Shown: positions 16,809 through 25,952 of the stretch, piece after piece
Position numbering within the stretch: the first letter of the stretch is position 1
Layout: each line of letters begins with the position of its first letter
Assembly: GCF_001280015.1 (NCBI RefSeq)
Contig: NZ_LGDV01000202.1
Location: 1 to 64,000, forward strand
DNA: 64,000 bases
DNA from: Streptomyces sp. MMG1121
GTDB taxonomy: Bacteria; Actinomycetota; Actinomycetes; Streptomycetales; Streptomycetaceae
Reading direction: 5' to 3'
Program-made: the position numbers and the translations under genes
Notes under the pieces: model-generated
Seen by the model: only the letters and a program-made list of their open reading frames with translations
The model's database searches: none
Told to the model about the DNA's origin: nothing

Positions 16809-17408
16809 ATGGGCGGATCAGGCACGTTGGGGCGCGGGCTGCGCGTCGGCATCCTGGTGGCGGGCCTGCCGGCGTTGCCCTGGGCCGCCCTCTGTCCGCC
16901 GGTCGCCGTGGTCGAGTCGGTCAAGGGGACCGGCACCGCGATGGCCGTGACCGATCTGCGGTTCTTGGGGTTCCTCGTCGGCGGCGGTGCGCACGTCGGT
17001 GTCCTGACGGGGCTGGTGCTCGCGGGCGGGCTGTCCCTCGCGGCCCGAGTGTTCACCGGGACCGGGCCACTCGCGGTGGCGGGGGCGCTGCTGGCCGGAC
17101 TGGTCTTCCCGGCCGACATCGTGGCCGTCGGCGCGGCCACGGACGGGGGTCCCGGGGAGATCGCGGCGACCTTCCTGCTGTGGCCCGTGATGGCGGTGGT
17201 TGCAGGCGCACACAGCGCCGACACCGTGGGCCGCACTCGCAAACGCCGCTGGCTGTGGCCCCCGACACCGGCCCTGGCACTCCGCCGCGGCCGGGACCGG
17301 GCCGGCCTTCGGGGGACTGTCGGTGACGAGGGCGCGGGTTTGGACGAGGGCGCCGTGTCCGACGAGGGCGCGGGTTTGGACCAAGGCGCCGTGTCCGACC
17401 AGGGCTAG
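16809..17408 (+). CDS. Small membrane protein with a repetitive acidic tail
   Basis: About 199 residues from ATG 16809 (GGGGGG just upstream; a GTG at 16796 is also possible). Four hydrophobic segments are visible: VGILVAGLPALPWAALCPPV, LRFLGFLVGGGAHVGVLTGL, LAVAGALLAGLVFPADIVAV and TFLLWPVMAVVAGAHSADTV. A basic loop (GRTRKRRW) follows. The tail (GDEGAGLDEGAVSDEGAGLD and on) is encoded by a 36-bp minisatellite, and the stop codon itself arises inside a repeat unit. The body fits a multi-pass membrane protein of unknown role. It stands alone, convergent with the ABC exporter genes. Confidence 0.6.
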   Translation: MGGSGTLGRGLRVGILVAGLPALPWAALCPPVAVVESVKGTGTAMAVTDLRFLGFLVGGGAHVGVLTGLVLAGGLSLAARVFTGTGPLAVAGALLAGLVFPADIVAVGAATDGGPGEIAATFLLWPVMAVVAGAHSADTVGRTRKRRWLWPPTPALALRRGRDRAGLRGTVGDEGAGLDEGAVSDEGAGLDQGAVSDQG

Positions 17409-17462
17409 GGTTTCGACCAGGGTGCCGTGTCCGGCTGGTTCGCCGTTCTCGACCAGGGCGCC
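17325..17462. repeat. 36-bp minisatellite, about 3.8 units
   Basis: Units start at 17325, 17361 and 17397, and a decayed partial unit runs 17433-17462. The first unit begins GACGAGGGCGCGGGTTTGGA and ends GCGCCGTGTCC; later units carry scattered base changes (GAC to CAC-type, GCGGG to TAGGG). The third unit creates the TAG that ends the upstream gene. Units abut without spacers, so this is not a CRISPR. Confidence 0.85.
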
Positions 17463-17568
17463 GCTCCTTGCCCGCCTCGGTCCCGAACGCCCGCGCCGCC
17501 GCGTCCCCGAGCGGCCCCGACCGCCAACACCTTCGCCACCGCACACCTGTGCAGCCGGCCCCGTCCGT

Positions 17569-19338
17569 TCACGCCCCCTCGGCCGCGTCCCCGTGCCACG
17601 TCCGCCAAAGTGCCGCATACGCTCCGTCGGCCGTCACCAGTTCCTCGTGTGTCCCCAGTTCGGTCAGGTGGCCGTCCTCCATGACCGCCACCCGGTCGGC
17701 GTCGTGGGCCGTGTGGAGGCGGTGGGCGATGGCGATGACCGTGCGGCCCTCCAGGACGGCGGCGAGGGCGCGTTCGGTGTGGCGGGCCGTGGTGGGGTCC
17801 AGCAGGGCCGTCGCCTCGTCCAGGATGAGCGTGTGCGGGTCGGCCAACACCACCCGGGCCAGGGCGAGTTGCTGGGCCTGGGAGCCGTCGGTGGGGTGTC
17901 CGCCCGTGCCCAGGCGGGTGTCCAGGGCCGCCGGCAGGTCACGGACCCAGTCGTCGGCGCCCACCGCGGTGAGCGCCGTCCACAAGTCGCCGTCCGTGGC
18001 CTCCGGTTCGGCGATCAGGAGATTGTCGCGGACCGTGCCGAGGAACACATGGTGCTCCTGCGTGACCAGCACCACCTGGCGGCGCAGCAGCTCCGGCTCC
18101 AGTTCGGCGACCGGCACCCCGCCCACCGTCACCGCGCCGGACCCGGGCCGGTCGATGCCCGCGAGCAGCCGGCTGAGCGTCGTCTTGCCGGCGCCGGAGG
18201 GCCCCACCACCGCGAGCCGCTCTCCGGGCCGTACCGTCAGGTCCACCCCGCGCAGCACCTCGCCGCCGCGCTCATAGGCGTACCGCACCTCGCGCACGTC
18301 GATCCGGTCGTCCGCCGGGACCGGGGAGCCGGCCGCGCCGCCCCCGCGAGGCGCCTGCGCCAGCCCCTCCACGCGCGCGAACGACGCGCCGCTGTTCTGC
18401 AGTTGCTCCACGCGCATCAGGATCTGGTCCAGCGGCTCGGTGAACTGCCGCAGATACAGCGCCGCGGCCACCACCGCGCCCACCCCGACCGCGCCCCGCT
18501 CGTGCAGCCACCCGCCGAGCAGCAGCACGCCCGCCACGGGCACGGTGTACGTCACCTCGACCGCGGGGAAGAACACCGTCCGCAGGAACAGCGTGTAGAA
18601 ACGCGTACGGCGGGACGTCTCCAGCGCGTCCCGGCTCGCCGCGATCCGCCGGTCCCGCAGCCGGAACGCCTCGACGGTCCGGGCACCCGCAGCCGTGGCG
18701 GCGACGATCTCCGCGATCTCGGACGTCGCCGCGCCCTCGGCGAGATAGCCGTCCCGGGCCCGTCGCAGATACCAGCGCAACGCCAGCCAGATCGGTGCAA
18801 GACCGAGCACCCCGAACGCCCCGAGCAGCGGGTCCAGCGCGAACACCGCGCCCAGCACGAACAGCGCCTGCACGGAGTTGACCAGCAGATCCGGGCCCAC
18901 GTCGCGCAGCGTGGTGCCGACCGTCGCCACGTCCGCCGTGCCGCGCGCCGTCAGATCGCCGGTGCCGGCCCGCTCCACCACGGACGCGGGCAGCGCCAGC
19001 ACCCGCTCGACGTACTCCTCGCGCACCCGGGCCAGCGTCCGCTCCCCGAACCGGTACCCCACGTACCGTGCCCAGCGGGCCAGCAGCACCTGCGCCAGCG
19101 AACACAGCAGGATCCACAGCGCCAGCCGGTCCACCGCGCCCACCCCGCGCCCGGCGCGCACCTCGTCGACGATGCGCCCGACCAGCCACGGTCCGACCAG
19201 CCCCGCCCCCGCCGCCAGCGCGTTCAGCAGCAGGGCGGCCGTGAACGCCCGCCCGTCGGCCCGCACCAGCCGCAGCGCGGCCCGCCGCACCCGGGCCCGG
19301 TCCGCGACCGGCAGCAGCCCCTCGCCCGTCGTCGTCAC
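17569..19338 (-). CDS. Heterodimeric ABC exporter subunit with intact P-loop
   Basis: 589 residues: a six-helix exporter membrane domain in the first ~320 residues and one nucleotide-binding domain. Walker A is canonical (GPSGAGKTT at 379-387), Walker B reads LILDEATALLD and the H-loop is AIAHRLHTA. The ABC signature is ruined: TDGSQ at 483-487 in place of LSGGQ. It overlaps the upstream gene by four bases (ATGA), and that gene has the opposite set of lesions. Together they should form a heterodimer with one working ATP site. The substrate is unknown; multidrug or peptide export is typical of the class. Confidence 0.9.
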   Translation of the reverse strand: MTTTGEGLLPVADRARVRRAALRLVRADGRAFTAALLLNALAAGAGLVGPWLVGRIVDEVRAGRGVGAVDRLALWILLCSLAQVLLARWARYVGYRFGERTLARVREEYVERVLALPASVVERAGTGDLTARGTADVATVGTTLRDVGPDLLVNSVQALFVLGAVFALDPLLGAFGVLGLAPIWLALRWYLRRARDGYLAEGAATSEIAEIVAATAAGARTVEAFRLRDRRIAASRDALETSRRTRFYTLFLRTVFFPAVEVTYTVPVAGVLLLGGWLHERGAVGVGAVVAAALYLRQFTEPLDQILMRVEQLQNSGASFARVEGLAQAPRGGGAAGSPVPADDRIDVREVRYAYERGGEVLRGVDLTVRPGERLAVVGPSGAGKTTLSRLLAGIDRPGSGAVTVGGVPVAELEPELLRRQVVLVTQEHHVFLGTVRDNLLIAEPEATDGDLWTALTAVGADDWVRDLPAALDTRLGTGGHPTDGSQAQQLALARVVLADPHTLILDEATALLDPTTARHTERALAAVLEGRTVIAIAHRLHTAHDADRVAVMEDGHLTELGTHEELVTADGAYAALWRTWHGDAAEGA

Positions 19339-21077
19339 CGTACGACCCCCTCGGCGTCAGCCTCGGTATCGGCCTCGGTATCGGCCTCCGCATCGCGGGC
19401 GACGAGGGCCCGATAGCCCGGTTCCTCCGCCAGCAGCCGCCGGTGCGGGCCGCACGCCGCCACCTTGCCGCCGGCCAGGAACACGACCGTGTCCGCACGG
19501 TCCAGCACCAGCGGCGAGGTGGACGTCACCACCGTCGTACGGCCCTCCCGCGCCGCCCGCAGCCGTCCGGCGACCGTCGCCTCCGTGTGCGCGTCCAGCG
19601 CCGACGTCGGCTCCACGGCCAGCAGCACCTCGGGGTCGGCGAGCAACGCCCGCACCAGCCGCATCCGTTGCCGCTGCCCGCCCGAGAGGCTGCGGCCCTG
19701 CCCGGCGACGGCCGAGTCGGCCCCGTCCGGCAGCCCGCGCACGACATCCTCGGCGGCGGCCGCGTACAGCGCGCGGTCGAGCGCGCCCTCGCCCGCGGCG
19801 TGCGCGGCGGCCACGACCTCCCGCAACGGTCCCGCGAACAGATCGGCCTCGTTGTCCGCGACGAGCACGCGCGCGCGTACGTCCGCCAGCGGCATCGCGT
19901 CCAGCCGTACCCCGCCCCAGGTGGCGTCGGTCGGCCCGAAGCGGCCGAGCCGGTCGACCACGGCGGCCGCCTCGGCGGGCCGGGCGGCGGCCAGTGCCGT
20001 CAGCCGTCCCGGCGCGATCCGCACCCCGGACGCGGGATCGTGCAGCTCGGCAGGCTCCTCGGGTGCGGGCCGCGTGCCCTCGTCCGGCTCCGGCGCCAGC
20101 CGCAGCAGCCGTACGACCCGGCGCGCGGCCACCACGCCACGGTTCAGCTCGTAGGCCATCTCCACCATGAACGCCACCGGCCCGATCAGCACCGCGACGT
20201 AGCCGTACACGGCCACCAACTGGCCGACGCTGATCTCCCCCTGGGCCGCGAGCCGGGCGGCGAGCCAGGTGACCACGGCCAGGAACAGGGTCGGCAGGCC
20301 CACGCCGAGCGCCTGCACCCAGCTGGCCACCGCGCCCACCCGGTACCCCTGCGCGCGCAGCGCCTGCGAGTCCGTCCGGAAGCCGTCGGCGAACAACGAC
20401 TTCCCGCCCAGCCCGTTGAGGACGCGCAGGCCGCCCGCGAGGTCCCCGATGCGTGCCGTCAGCACCCCCTGCCGCTCCCGGTACTCGCTCTCCGCGCCCT
20501 GCAGCCGCAGCGTCAGCGGCCCGGTGACCAGCGCCAATACCGGAAGTCCGAGCAGCACGACGGCGGCCAGCGGCGTCGAGACGGCCAGCAGCAGCCCGGC
20601 GACCACCGCGTACACCACGACCGAGCCGACGCCCGGCCCGACCGCCGTCAGCGCCTGCGCGAGGACCTGTACGTCGCCGACCCCGATGGTCACGACCTCG
20701 CCGGCCCCCGCCCGGCGCGGCAGCGCGGCCCCGAGCCGCACCACATGGCCCACGACGACCTTCACCGTGCGGAAGTTGGCGTCCATCCGCACCCGGGTCA
20801 TCATGCGGTGCCGCATGATGCTCAGCCAGGCGTTCACCGCCCCGACCAGGAACATCGTCCCGGTCCACGCGGCCAGCACCCCCAGCCGCCCGGGCACCAG
20901 CCCGTCGTCCACGGCCCGCGCCATCATGTACGGCTGCGCGGCCATCAGCACCATCCACACGCTGCCCAGCACCGCCGCGGCCACCGACCGCCCCGGCTGG
21001 CGCCACACCAACCACCACAGATACCGCCACCCGCCCCGGGTGTCGGGCATACCGGGATCCTCGTAGGCGTCGATCAT
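19335..21077 (-). CDS. Heterodimeric ABC exporter subunit with degenerate nucleotide site
   Basis: 580 residues with an N-terminal exporter membrane domain (TMs from about residue 30 to 310). The nucleotide-binding domain lacks a P-loop: the Walker A place near 355-372 reads APGRLTALAAARPAEAA. Walker B is LLAVEPTSALD (Asp replaced by Val), and the H-loop histidine is gone (VVTSTSPLV). The signature is perfect, LSGGQRQRMRL at 464 onward. The C-terminus carries an acidic run, AEADTEADTEADAEG. This subunit can supply the signature but cannot bind ATP normally. Coupled to the 17569-19338 gene by a 4-base overlap. Confidence 0.9.
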   Translation of the reverse strand: MIDAYEDPGMPDTRGGWRYLWWLVWRQPGRSVAAAVLGSVWMVLMAAQPYMMARAVDDGLVPGRLGVLAAWTGTMFLVGAVNAWLSIMRHRMMTRVRMDANFRTVKVVVGHVVRLGAALPRRAGAGEVVTIGVGDVQVLAQALTAVGPGVGSVVVYAVVAGLLLAVSTPLAAVVLLGLPVLALVTGPLTLRLQGAESEYRERQGVLTARIGDLAGGLRVLNGLGGKSLFADGFRTDSQALRAQGYRVGAVASWVQALGVGLPTLFLAVVTWLAARLAAQGEISVGQLVAVYGYVAVLIGPVAFMVEMAYELNRGVVAARRVVRLLRLAPEPDEGTRPAPEEPAELHDPASGVRIAPGRLTALAAARPAEAAAVVDRLGRFGPTDATWGGVRLDAMPLADVRARVLVADNEADLFAGPLREVVAAAHAAGEGALDRALYAAAAEDVVRGLPDGADSAVAGQGRSLSGGQRQRMRLVRALLADPEVLLAVEPTSALDAHTEATVAGRLRAAREGRTTVVTSTSPLVLDRADTVVFLAGGKVAACGPHRRLLAEEPGYRALVARDAEADTEADTEADAEGVVR

Positions 21078-21182
21078 CCGTCCCCCGCTCCCTCGGCCCG
21101 CTGCGAAACGTCGAACGTATCGGGGGCGGGGACGCCCGCTCCATCGAATAACGGACGGACCGCCGGCGCACGAGCGGCGGGA

Positions 21183-23045
21183 TCAGGCGAGACTGTCCCG
21201 CCACGCCCGGTGCAGGTCCGCGAAGCGGCCCGTGCCCGCGACGAGTTCGGCCGGGGGGCCGTCCTCGACGACGCGGCCGTGTTCCATCACCAGGACCCGG
21301 TCCGCGATCTCGACCGTGGACAGGCGGTGGGCGATCACCACCGCCGTGCGGCCCTTCAGTACCGTCGACATCGCCCGCTGCACGGCCCGCTCGCCCGGGA
21401 TGTCCAGGGAGCTGGTCGCCTCGTCCAGGATGAGGACCGCGGGATCGGCGAGCAACGCCCGTGCGAAGGCGACCAGTTGGCGCTGCCCGGCGGAGATGCG
21501 GCCGCCGCGCTTGCGGACGTCGGTGTCGTAGCCGTCGGGCAGGGCGCTGATGAACTCGTGCGCGCCGATCGCCTTGGCCGCCCGCTCGATCTCCTCGCGG
21601 GAGGCGTCGGGCCGGCCGATGGCGATGTTGTCCGCGACCGTGCCGGAGAACAGGAACGCCTCCTGGGTCACCATGACGACTCCGCGCCGCAGTTCCGGCA
21701 CGGACAGCTCGCGCAGGTCCGTCCCGTCCAGCAGCACGCGCCCCGCCGAGGGGTCGTAGAAGCGGGCGAGGAGCTTGGCGAGGGTGGACTTGCCCGCGCC
21801 CGTGGAGCCGACCACGGCGACCGTCTGCCCGGCCGGGAGGGTCAGATCGAAACGGGGCAGCACCTCGCCGCCGGTGCGGTAGGCGAAGCGGACGCCGTCG
21901 AAGACGACCTCGCGGCCCGGCGACTCGCCTTTCAACGGCGGCAGTTCGCGCGGCGCCGACGACTCGGGCACGGATGGGGCCTGCGCCAGCAGACCGGCGA
22001 TCTTCTCCAGGGAGGCGGCGGCCGACTGGTAGGCGTTCAGGAACATGCCGAGCCGGTCGATCGGGTCGTAGAGCCGGCGTAGATAGAGCACGGCCGCCGC
22101 CAGCACGCCCAGCTCCAGGGAGCCGGACGCCACCCGGTAGGCGCCCCACAGCACGATCCCCGCGACCGCCGTGTTGGCCACCAGCCGGGAGCCGACCACG
22201 TAACGGGCCATCTCCAGCAGCACGTCCCCGTTCGTCCGCTCGTGCCGCCGGTTCAGCACCGCGAACTCGGCGTCGTTCACGGCCTCCCGGCGGAACGCGC
22301 GCACCGGGCGGATGCCGTTCATCGTCTCCACGAACTTCACGATCACCGCCGCGATCGCCGTGGACCGCGCCCGGTACACCCGCCCCGCCCGTCGCTGGTA
22401 GCCACGCACCAGCAGGTACAGCGGCACGAAGGAGACCACCGCGACCGTGCCCAGGCCGAGGTCCAGCCACAGCAGCAGCGCGGAGATGTAGACGAAGGAC
22501 AGCACGACGGTCACCAGCTCCTGGAGCCCGTCGTTCAGCAGCTCGCGCAGCGACTCGACGTCCGTCGTGGAGCGGGATATCAGCCGGCCCGAGGTGTAGC
22601 GCTCGTGGAAGTCGATGCTCAGCGCCTGCGCGTGCCGGAAGATCCGGCCCCGCAGGTCCAGCAGCACGTCCTGGCTGACCCGGGCGGAGGTCTCGATGAA
22701 CGCGAACTGCAACCCGCCGGAGAGCAGCGCGCACAGCAGATAGCCGACGGCCACCGCGATCAGCGGGCCGTGCCGGTGGTCGCGGAACGCGGGCACGGCG
22801 CTGTCGATGGCGTACGCCACCAGCAGCGGGCCCGCCTGTACGGCCGCCTGCTGGAACAGCAGGACGAGTGTGGTGAACGCGGCCCGGCCCTTCAGGGGCG
22901 CGAGCAGCGAGCGCAGCAGGGCGGCCGTGGCGCCGGGCGCGGTGGGCAGGACGTCCCGGTCGAAGGCGTCGTCCTGGCCGTCCCGCGGGGGACCGGGCAG
23001 TTCGTCGTCCTCGGCGGCGGGGGTGGAGGCGGTCGTGGTGGTCAA
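21183..23045 (-). CDS. ABC exporter subunit (catalytically intact partner)
   Basis: 620 residues. After a charged N-terminus (DDELPGPPRDGQDD) comes a six-helix exporter domain, then an NBD with Walker A GSTGAGKST, signature ISAGQRQL, Walker B LILDEATSSLD with the catalytic Glu, and H-loop VIAHRLSTV. It overlaps the upstream gene by four bases. Its intact catalytic Glu complements the Asp in its partner, the pattern of TM287/288-type heterodimers. It is the second gene of the first exporter pair; 105 bases separate it from the next pair, which could share a transcript. Confidence 0.9.
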   Translation of the reverse strand: MTTTTASTPAAEDDELPGPPRDGQDDAFDRDVLPTAPGATAALLRSLLAPLKGRAAFTTLVLLFQQAAVQAGPLLVAYAIDSAVPAFRDHRHGPLIAVAVGYLLCALLSGGLQFAFIETSARVSQDVLLDLRGRIFRHAQALSIDFHERYTSGRLISRSTTDVESLRELLNDGLQELVTVVLSFVYISALLLWLDLGLGTVAVVSFVPLYLLVRGYQRRAGRVYRARSTAIAAVIVKFVETMNGIRPVRAFRREAVNDAEFAVLNRRHERTNGDVLLEMARYVVGSRLVANTAVAGIVLWGAYRVASGSLELGVLAAAVLYLRRLYDPIDRLGMFLNAYQSAAASLEKIAGLLAQAPSVPESSAPRELPPLKGESPGREVVFDGVRFAYRTGGEVLPRFDLTLPAGQTVAVVGSTGAGKSTLAKLLARFYDPSAGRVLLDGTDLRELSVPELRRGVVMVTQEAFLFSGTVADNIAIGRPDASREEIERAAKAIGAHEFISALPDGYDTDVRKRGGRISAGQRQLVAFARALLADPAVLILDEATSSLDIPGERAVQRAMSTVLKGRTAVVIAHRLSTVEIADRVLVMEHGRVVEDGPPAELVAGTGRFADLHRAWRDSLA

Positions 23046-24859
23046 CGGGATTCCTCCTGTTCCCCGGGGGCCGCGTCCGGCGTCAGCCCCGACATCAGAT
23101 GCGCGTACTCGGCGTTGGTGCGCAGCAGTTCGTGGTGGGTGCCCACGGCGGCTATCCGGCCGTCCGAGAGCAGGGCGACCCGGTCGGCGAGCAGCACCGT
23201 GGACGGGCGGTGGGCCACGATCAGCGCGGTGGTGTCGGCGAGGACCTGGCGCAGCGCGGCCTCCACGGCCGCCTCCGTGTGCACGTCCAGGGCGGACAGC
23301 GGGTCGTCCAGCACCAGGAACTCCGGTCTGCCGACCACCGCGCGGGCCAGCGCGAGGCGCTGCCGCTGGCCGCCGGAGAGGCTGAGGCCCTGCTCGCCGA
23401 CGCGGGTGTCGGTGCCGTGGGGGAGCGTGTGCGCGAAGCCGGCCTGCGCGACGGCGAGCGCCCGGTCCAGCTCCGCCGCTCCGGCGCCGTCCGCCGCCCC
23501 CATGAGCACGTTCTCGCCGACGCTCGCCGAGAAGAGGGTGGGTTCCTCGAAGGCGACGGCGACCTTGGCGCGCAGTTCCTCGCGGGGCATCTCGGCGATG
23601 TCCACGCCGTTGAGGGTGATCCGGCCGGAGGTGAGCTCGTGCAGACGCGGCACGAGCGCGGTGAGCGTCGTCTTCCCGCTGCCGGTCGCTCCGACGAGGG
23701 CCATGGACTCGCCGGGGCGTATGTGGAGGTCGATGTGGTGCAGGAGGGGCGGGGAGCCGGGGGGTGCGTCGGGGTAGCGGAACCGGACGTCCTCGAAGCG
23801 GAGTCCGGCGCCGGCACCGGTGACGGCGGACGCCTCGGCCGTACGGCTGCCCGTGGCCGACTCGGCCTCCGGCACCTCGTCCATCACCTCGAAGTACCGC
23901 TCGGTCGCCGTCGCCGCCTCCTGGCTCATCGCCAGCAGGAACCCGATCGAGTCCACCGGCCAGCGCAGCGCGAGGGCCGTACTCAGAAAGGCGACCAGCG
24001 TCCCCGCCGACAGGCCGCCGTCGGCCACCCGCACCGCGCCCAGCACCAGCGCCGCCCCGATCGCCAGCTCGGGCAGCGTCACGATGACGCCCCAGATGAC
24101 GGCCAGCAGCCGCGCCTTGCGCAGTTCGGTGCCGCGCAGGCCGACCGCCAGTTCACGAAACGCCCGCGCCTGGCTGCGGTGGCGGCCGAAGCCCTTGATG
24201 ACGCGGATGCCGAGCACGCTCTCCTCGACCAGCGTCGTCAGGTCGCCGACCTGGTCCTGCGACCTCCGCGCCACCGTGGCGTACCGCCGCTCGAAGACCG
24301 CGCAGGTCCACATCACGGGGATGGTGGGACCGAGGATGACCAGCCCCAGCACCCAGTCCTGCAGCAGCATGATCACCACCCCGACCAGGATGGTCACGCT
24401 GTTGACCAGCAGGAACGTCAGCGGGAAGGCGAGGAACTGGCGCAGCAGCATCAGATCGGTGGTGCCCCGGGAGAGCAGTTGGCCCGACGCCCAGCGGTCG
24501 TGGAAGGACACTGGCAGCCGTTGCAGACGCCGGTACAGCGCCGCCCGCATCCGAGCCTCCACGTGCGACAGCGGCCGGGCCACCAGCCACCGGCGCAGGC
24601 CGAACAGCAGCGCCTCGGCGATGCCCAGCAGGAGCAGATACAGGGCGCCGAGCCACACCCCGCCCGGGTCGTGGTCGGCGACCGGCCCGTCGACCATCCA
24701 CTTGAGCACGAGCGGGATCACCAGCCCCGTACAGGAGGCCACGACGGCGATGAACGCGGCGGTGAACAGCCGCGCGCGCACGGGGCGTACGTACGGCCAC
24801 AGTCGCAGGAGCGTGCGTACGGCGGACCGCTTCTCGGTGGTTGCACGTGTCGTGGGCAT
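23042..24859 (-). CDS. ABC exporter subunit (degenerate catalytic site partner)
   Basis: About 605 residues from ATG 24859 (MPTTRATTEKRSAV); a longer reading from ATG 24892 is possible. It has an exporter membrane domain (LFTAAFIAVVASCTGLVIPL and others) and an NBD with Walker A GATGSGKTT and signature LSGGQRQRLAL. Walker B ends in VLDDPLSALD, so the catalytic Glu is Asp. The Q-loop is FEEP instead of xTQE. It is the first gene of a run of four exporter genes on the minus strand and faces the DrrA-type ABC gene across a 172-base region containing a strong inverted repeat. Confidence 0.88.
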   Translation of the reverse strand: MPTTRATTEKRSAVRTLLRLWPYVRPVRARLFTAAFIAVVASCTGLVIPLVLKWMVDGPVADHDPGGVWLGALYLLLLGIAEALLFGLRRWLVARPLSHVEARMRAALYRRLQRLPVSFHDRWASGQLLSRGTTDLMLLRQFLAFPLTFLLVNSVTILVGVVIMLLQDWVLGLVILGPTIPVMWTCAVFERRYATVARRSQDQVGDLTTLVEESVLGIRVIKGFGRHRSQARAFRELAVGLRGTELRKARLLAVIWGVIVTLPELAIGAALVLGAVRVADGGLSAGTLVAFLSTALALRWPVDSIGFLLAMSQEAATATERYFEVMDEVPEAESATGSRTAEASAVTGAGAGLRFEDVRFRYPDAPPGSPPLLHHIDLHIRPGESMALVGATGSGKTTLTALVPRLHELTSGRITLNGVDIAEMPREELRAKVAVAFEEPTLFSASVGENVLMGAADGAGAAELDRALAVAQAGFAHTLPHGTDTRVGEQGLSLSGGQRQRLALARAVVGRPEFLVLDDPLSALDVHTEAAVEAALRQVLADTTALIVAHRPSTVLLADRVALLSDGRIAAVGTHHELLRTNAEYAHLMSGLTPDAAPGEQEESR

Positions 24860-24933
24860 CACCGCGAGCGTACGGACCGGCACTGACATCGCCCACCGAG
24901 TTTCGGTCGGACCGTCCGTCAGGTCGTAGCGCG

Positions 24934-24977
24934 GCATCAGCCGATCGGGCGCCGCATCAACCGATCGGCTGATGCGG
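24934..24977. promoter_or_regulatory. Nested inverted-repeat operator between divergent ABC operons
   Basis: GCATCAGCCGATCGG (24934-24948) is the exact reverse complement of CCGATCGGCTGATGC (24961-24975). CCGCATCA (24952-24959) also mirrors TGATGCGG (24970-24977), and GCATCA-CCGATCGG occurs twice in direct orientation. This looks like a double operator for a dimeric repressor such as a TetR-family protein. It sits between the exporter start (24859) and the DrrA-like start (25032). No TetR gene is adjacent. Confidence 0.6.
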
Positions 24978-25031
24978 CTTCGAGCGGGCCGGCCGATGTG
25001 CCGGACCCCGCCCGCCCGGGATTCTCGAACC

Positions 25032-25952
25032 ATGCCATCCGTCATCGAAGTCACCGATCTGCGCAAGTCGTACGGCGGCCGGGCCGCCGTCGACGGTGTC
25101 TCCTTCGCCGTCGAGGAGGGCGAGATCTTCGGGATCCTCGGCCCGAACGGCGCCGGCAAGACCACCACCGTCGAGTGCGTCGAGGGCCTGCGGGTCCCCG
25201 ACGGCGGCCGGGTCCGGGTCACCGGGTACGACCCCGTCGCCGACCACGAGAAGGTCGCACGGGTGCTCGGCGCCCAGCTCCAGCAGAGCGAACTCCAGGC
25301 CAAGTTCACCGTGCGGGAGGCGCTGGAGCTGTACGCCGCGTTCTACCCGAGCCCCGCCGACTGGCGGACGCTCGCCGAACGCCTCGGTCTGACCGACCGG
25401 CTCGGCACCCGGTTCGGCAAGCTGTCCGGCGGCCAGCAGCAGCGGCTGTCCATCGCGCTGGCGCTCGTCGGCAATCCACGGGTCGTGGTGTTGGACGAGC
25501 TGACCACCGGCCTGGATCCGCGCGCCCGGCGCGACACCTGGCAGCTGATCGAGGACGTCCGCGCGAGCGGGGTCACCGTGCTGCTCGTCACCCACTTCAT
25601 GGAGGAGGCGCAGCGGCTGTGCGACCGGATCGCCGTCATCGACAAGGGCCGGATCGCCGCGCTGGACACGCCCTCCGGGCTCATCCGCCGCTCGTCGGCC
25701 GCGACCGTCATCAGCTTCACCCCGTCGGCACCGCTGGACGAGCATGACCTCGCCGCGCTGCCCGCGCTCGCCTCGATCGAGTACAAGGACGGCCGGGTCA
25801 CCCTCTCCGGCACCGACGAGACCGTGAACGCCGTCATCACCCTGCTTGCCCGTCACCACGTCACCGCCCACCAGCTGCGTGTCCTCGACGCCACTCTGGA
25901 CGACGCGTTCCTGGACCTGACCGAGGGCTCCACCGAGGAGGACGCCGCGTGA
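25032..25952 (+). CDS. ABC-2 type transporter ATPase (DrrA/CcmA-like)
   Basis: 306 residues from ATG 25032. Walker A GPNGAGKTTTV is near residue 42, the signature is LSGGQQQRLSI, Walker B is VVVLDELTTGLDP and the H-loop is LLVTHFMEEA. The C-terminal ~80 residues are the DrrA-type extension. It pairs with the membrane subunit in the next gene (4-base GTGA overlap) to form an exporter. The two are followed by a sensor kinase and response regulator, the layout of drug-sensing export modules. Regulation is probably through the inverted repeats at 24934-24977. Confidence 0.92.
   Translation: MPSVIEVTDLRKSYGGRAAVDGVSFAVEEGEIFGILGPNGAGKTTTVECVEGLRVPDGGRVRVTGYDPVADHEKVARVLGAQLQQSELQAKFTVREALELYAAFYPSPADWRTLAERLGLTDRLGTRFGKLSGGQQQRLSIALALVGNPRVVVLDELTTGLDPRARRDTWQLIEDVRASGVTVLLVTHFMEEAQRLCDRIAVIDKGRIAALDTPSGLIRRSSAATVISFTPSAPLDEHDLAALPALASIEYKDGRVTLSGTDETVNAVITLLARHHVTAHQLRVLDATLDDAFLDLTEGSTEEDAA

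Noticed and set aside
17325..17462. CRISPR array
   Set aside because: Units abut directly without unique spacers and no cas genes are present; it is a minisatellite.
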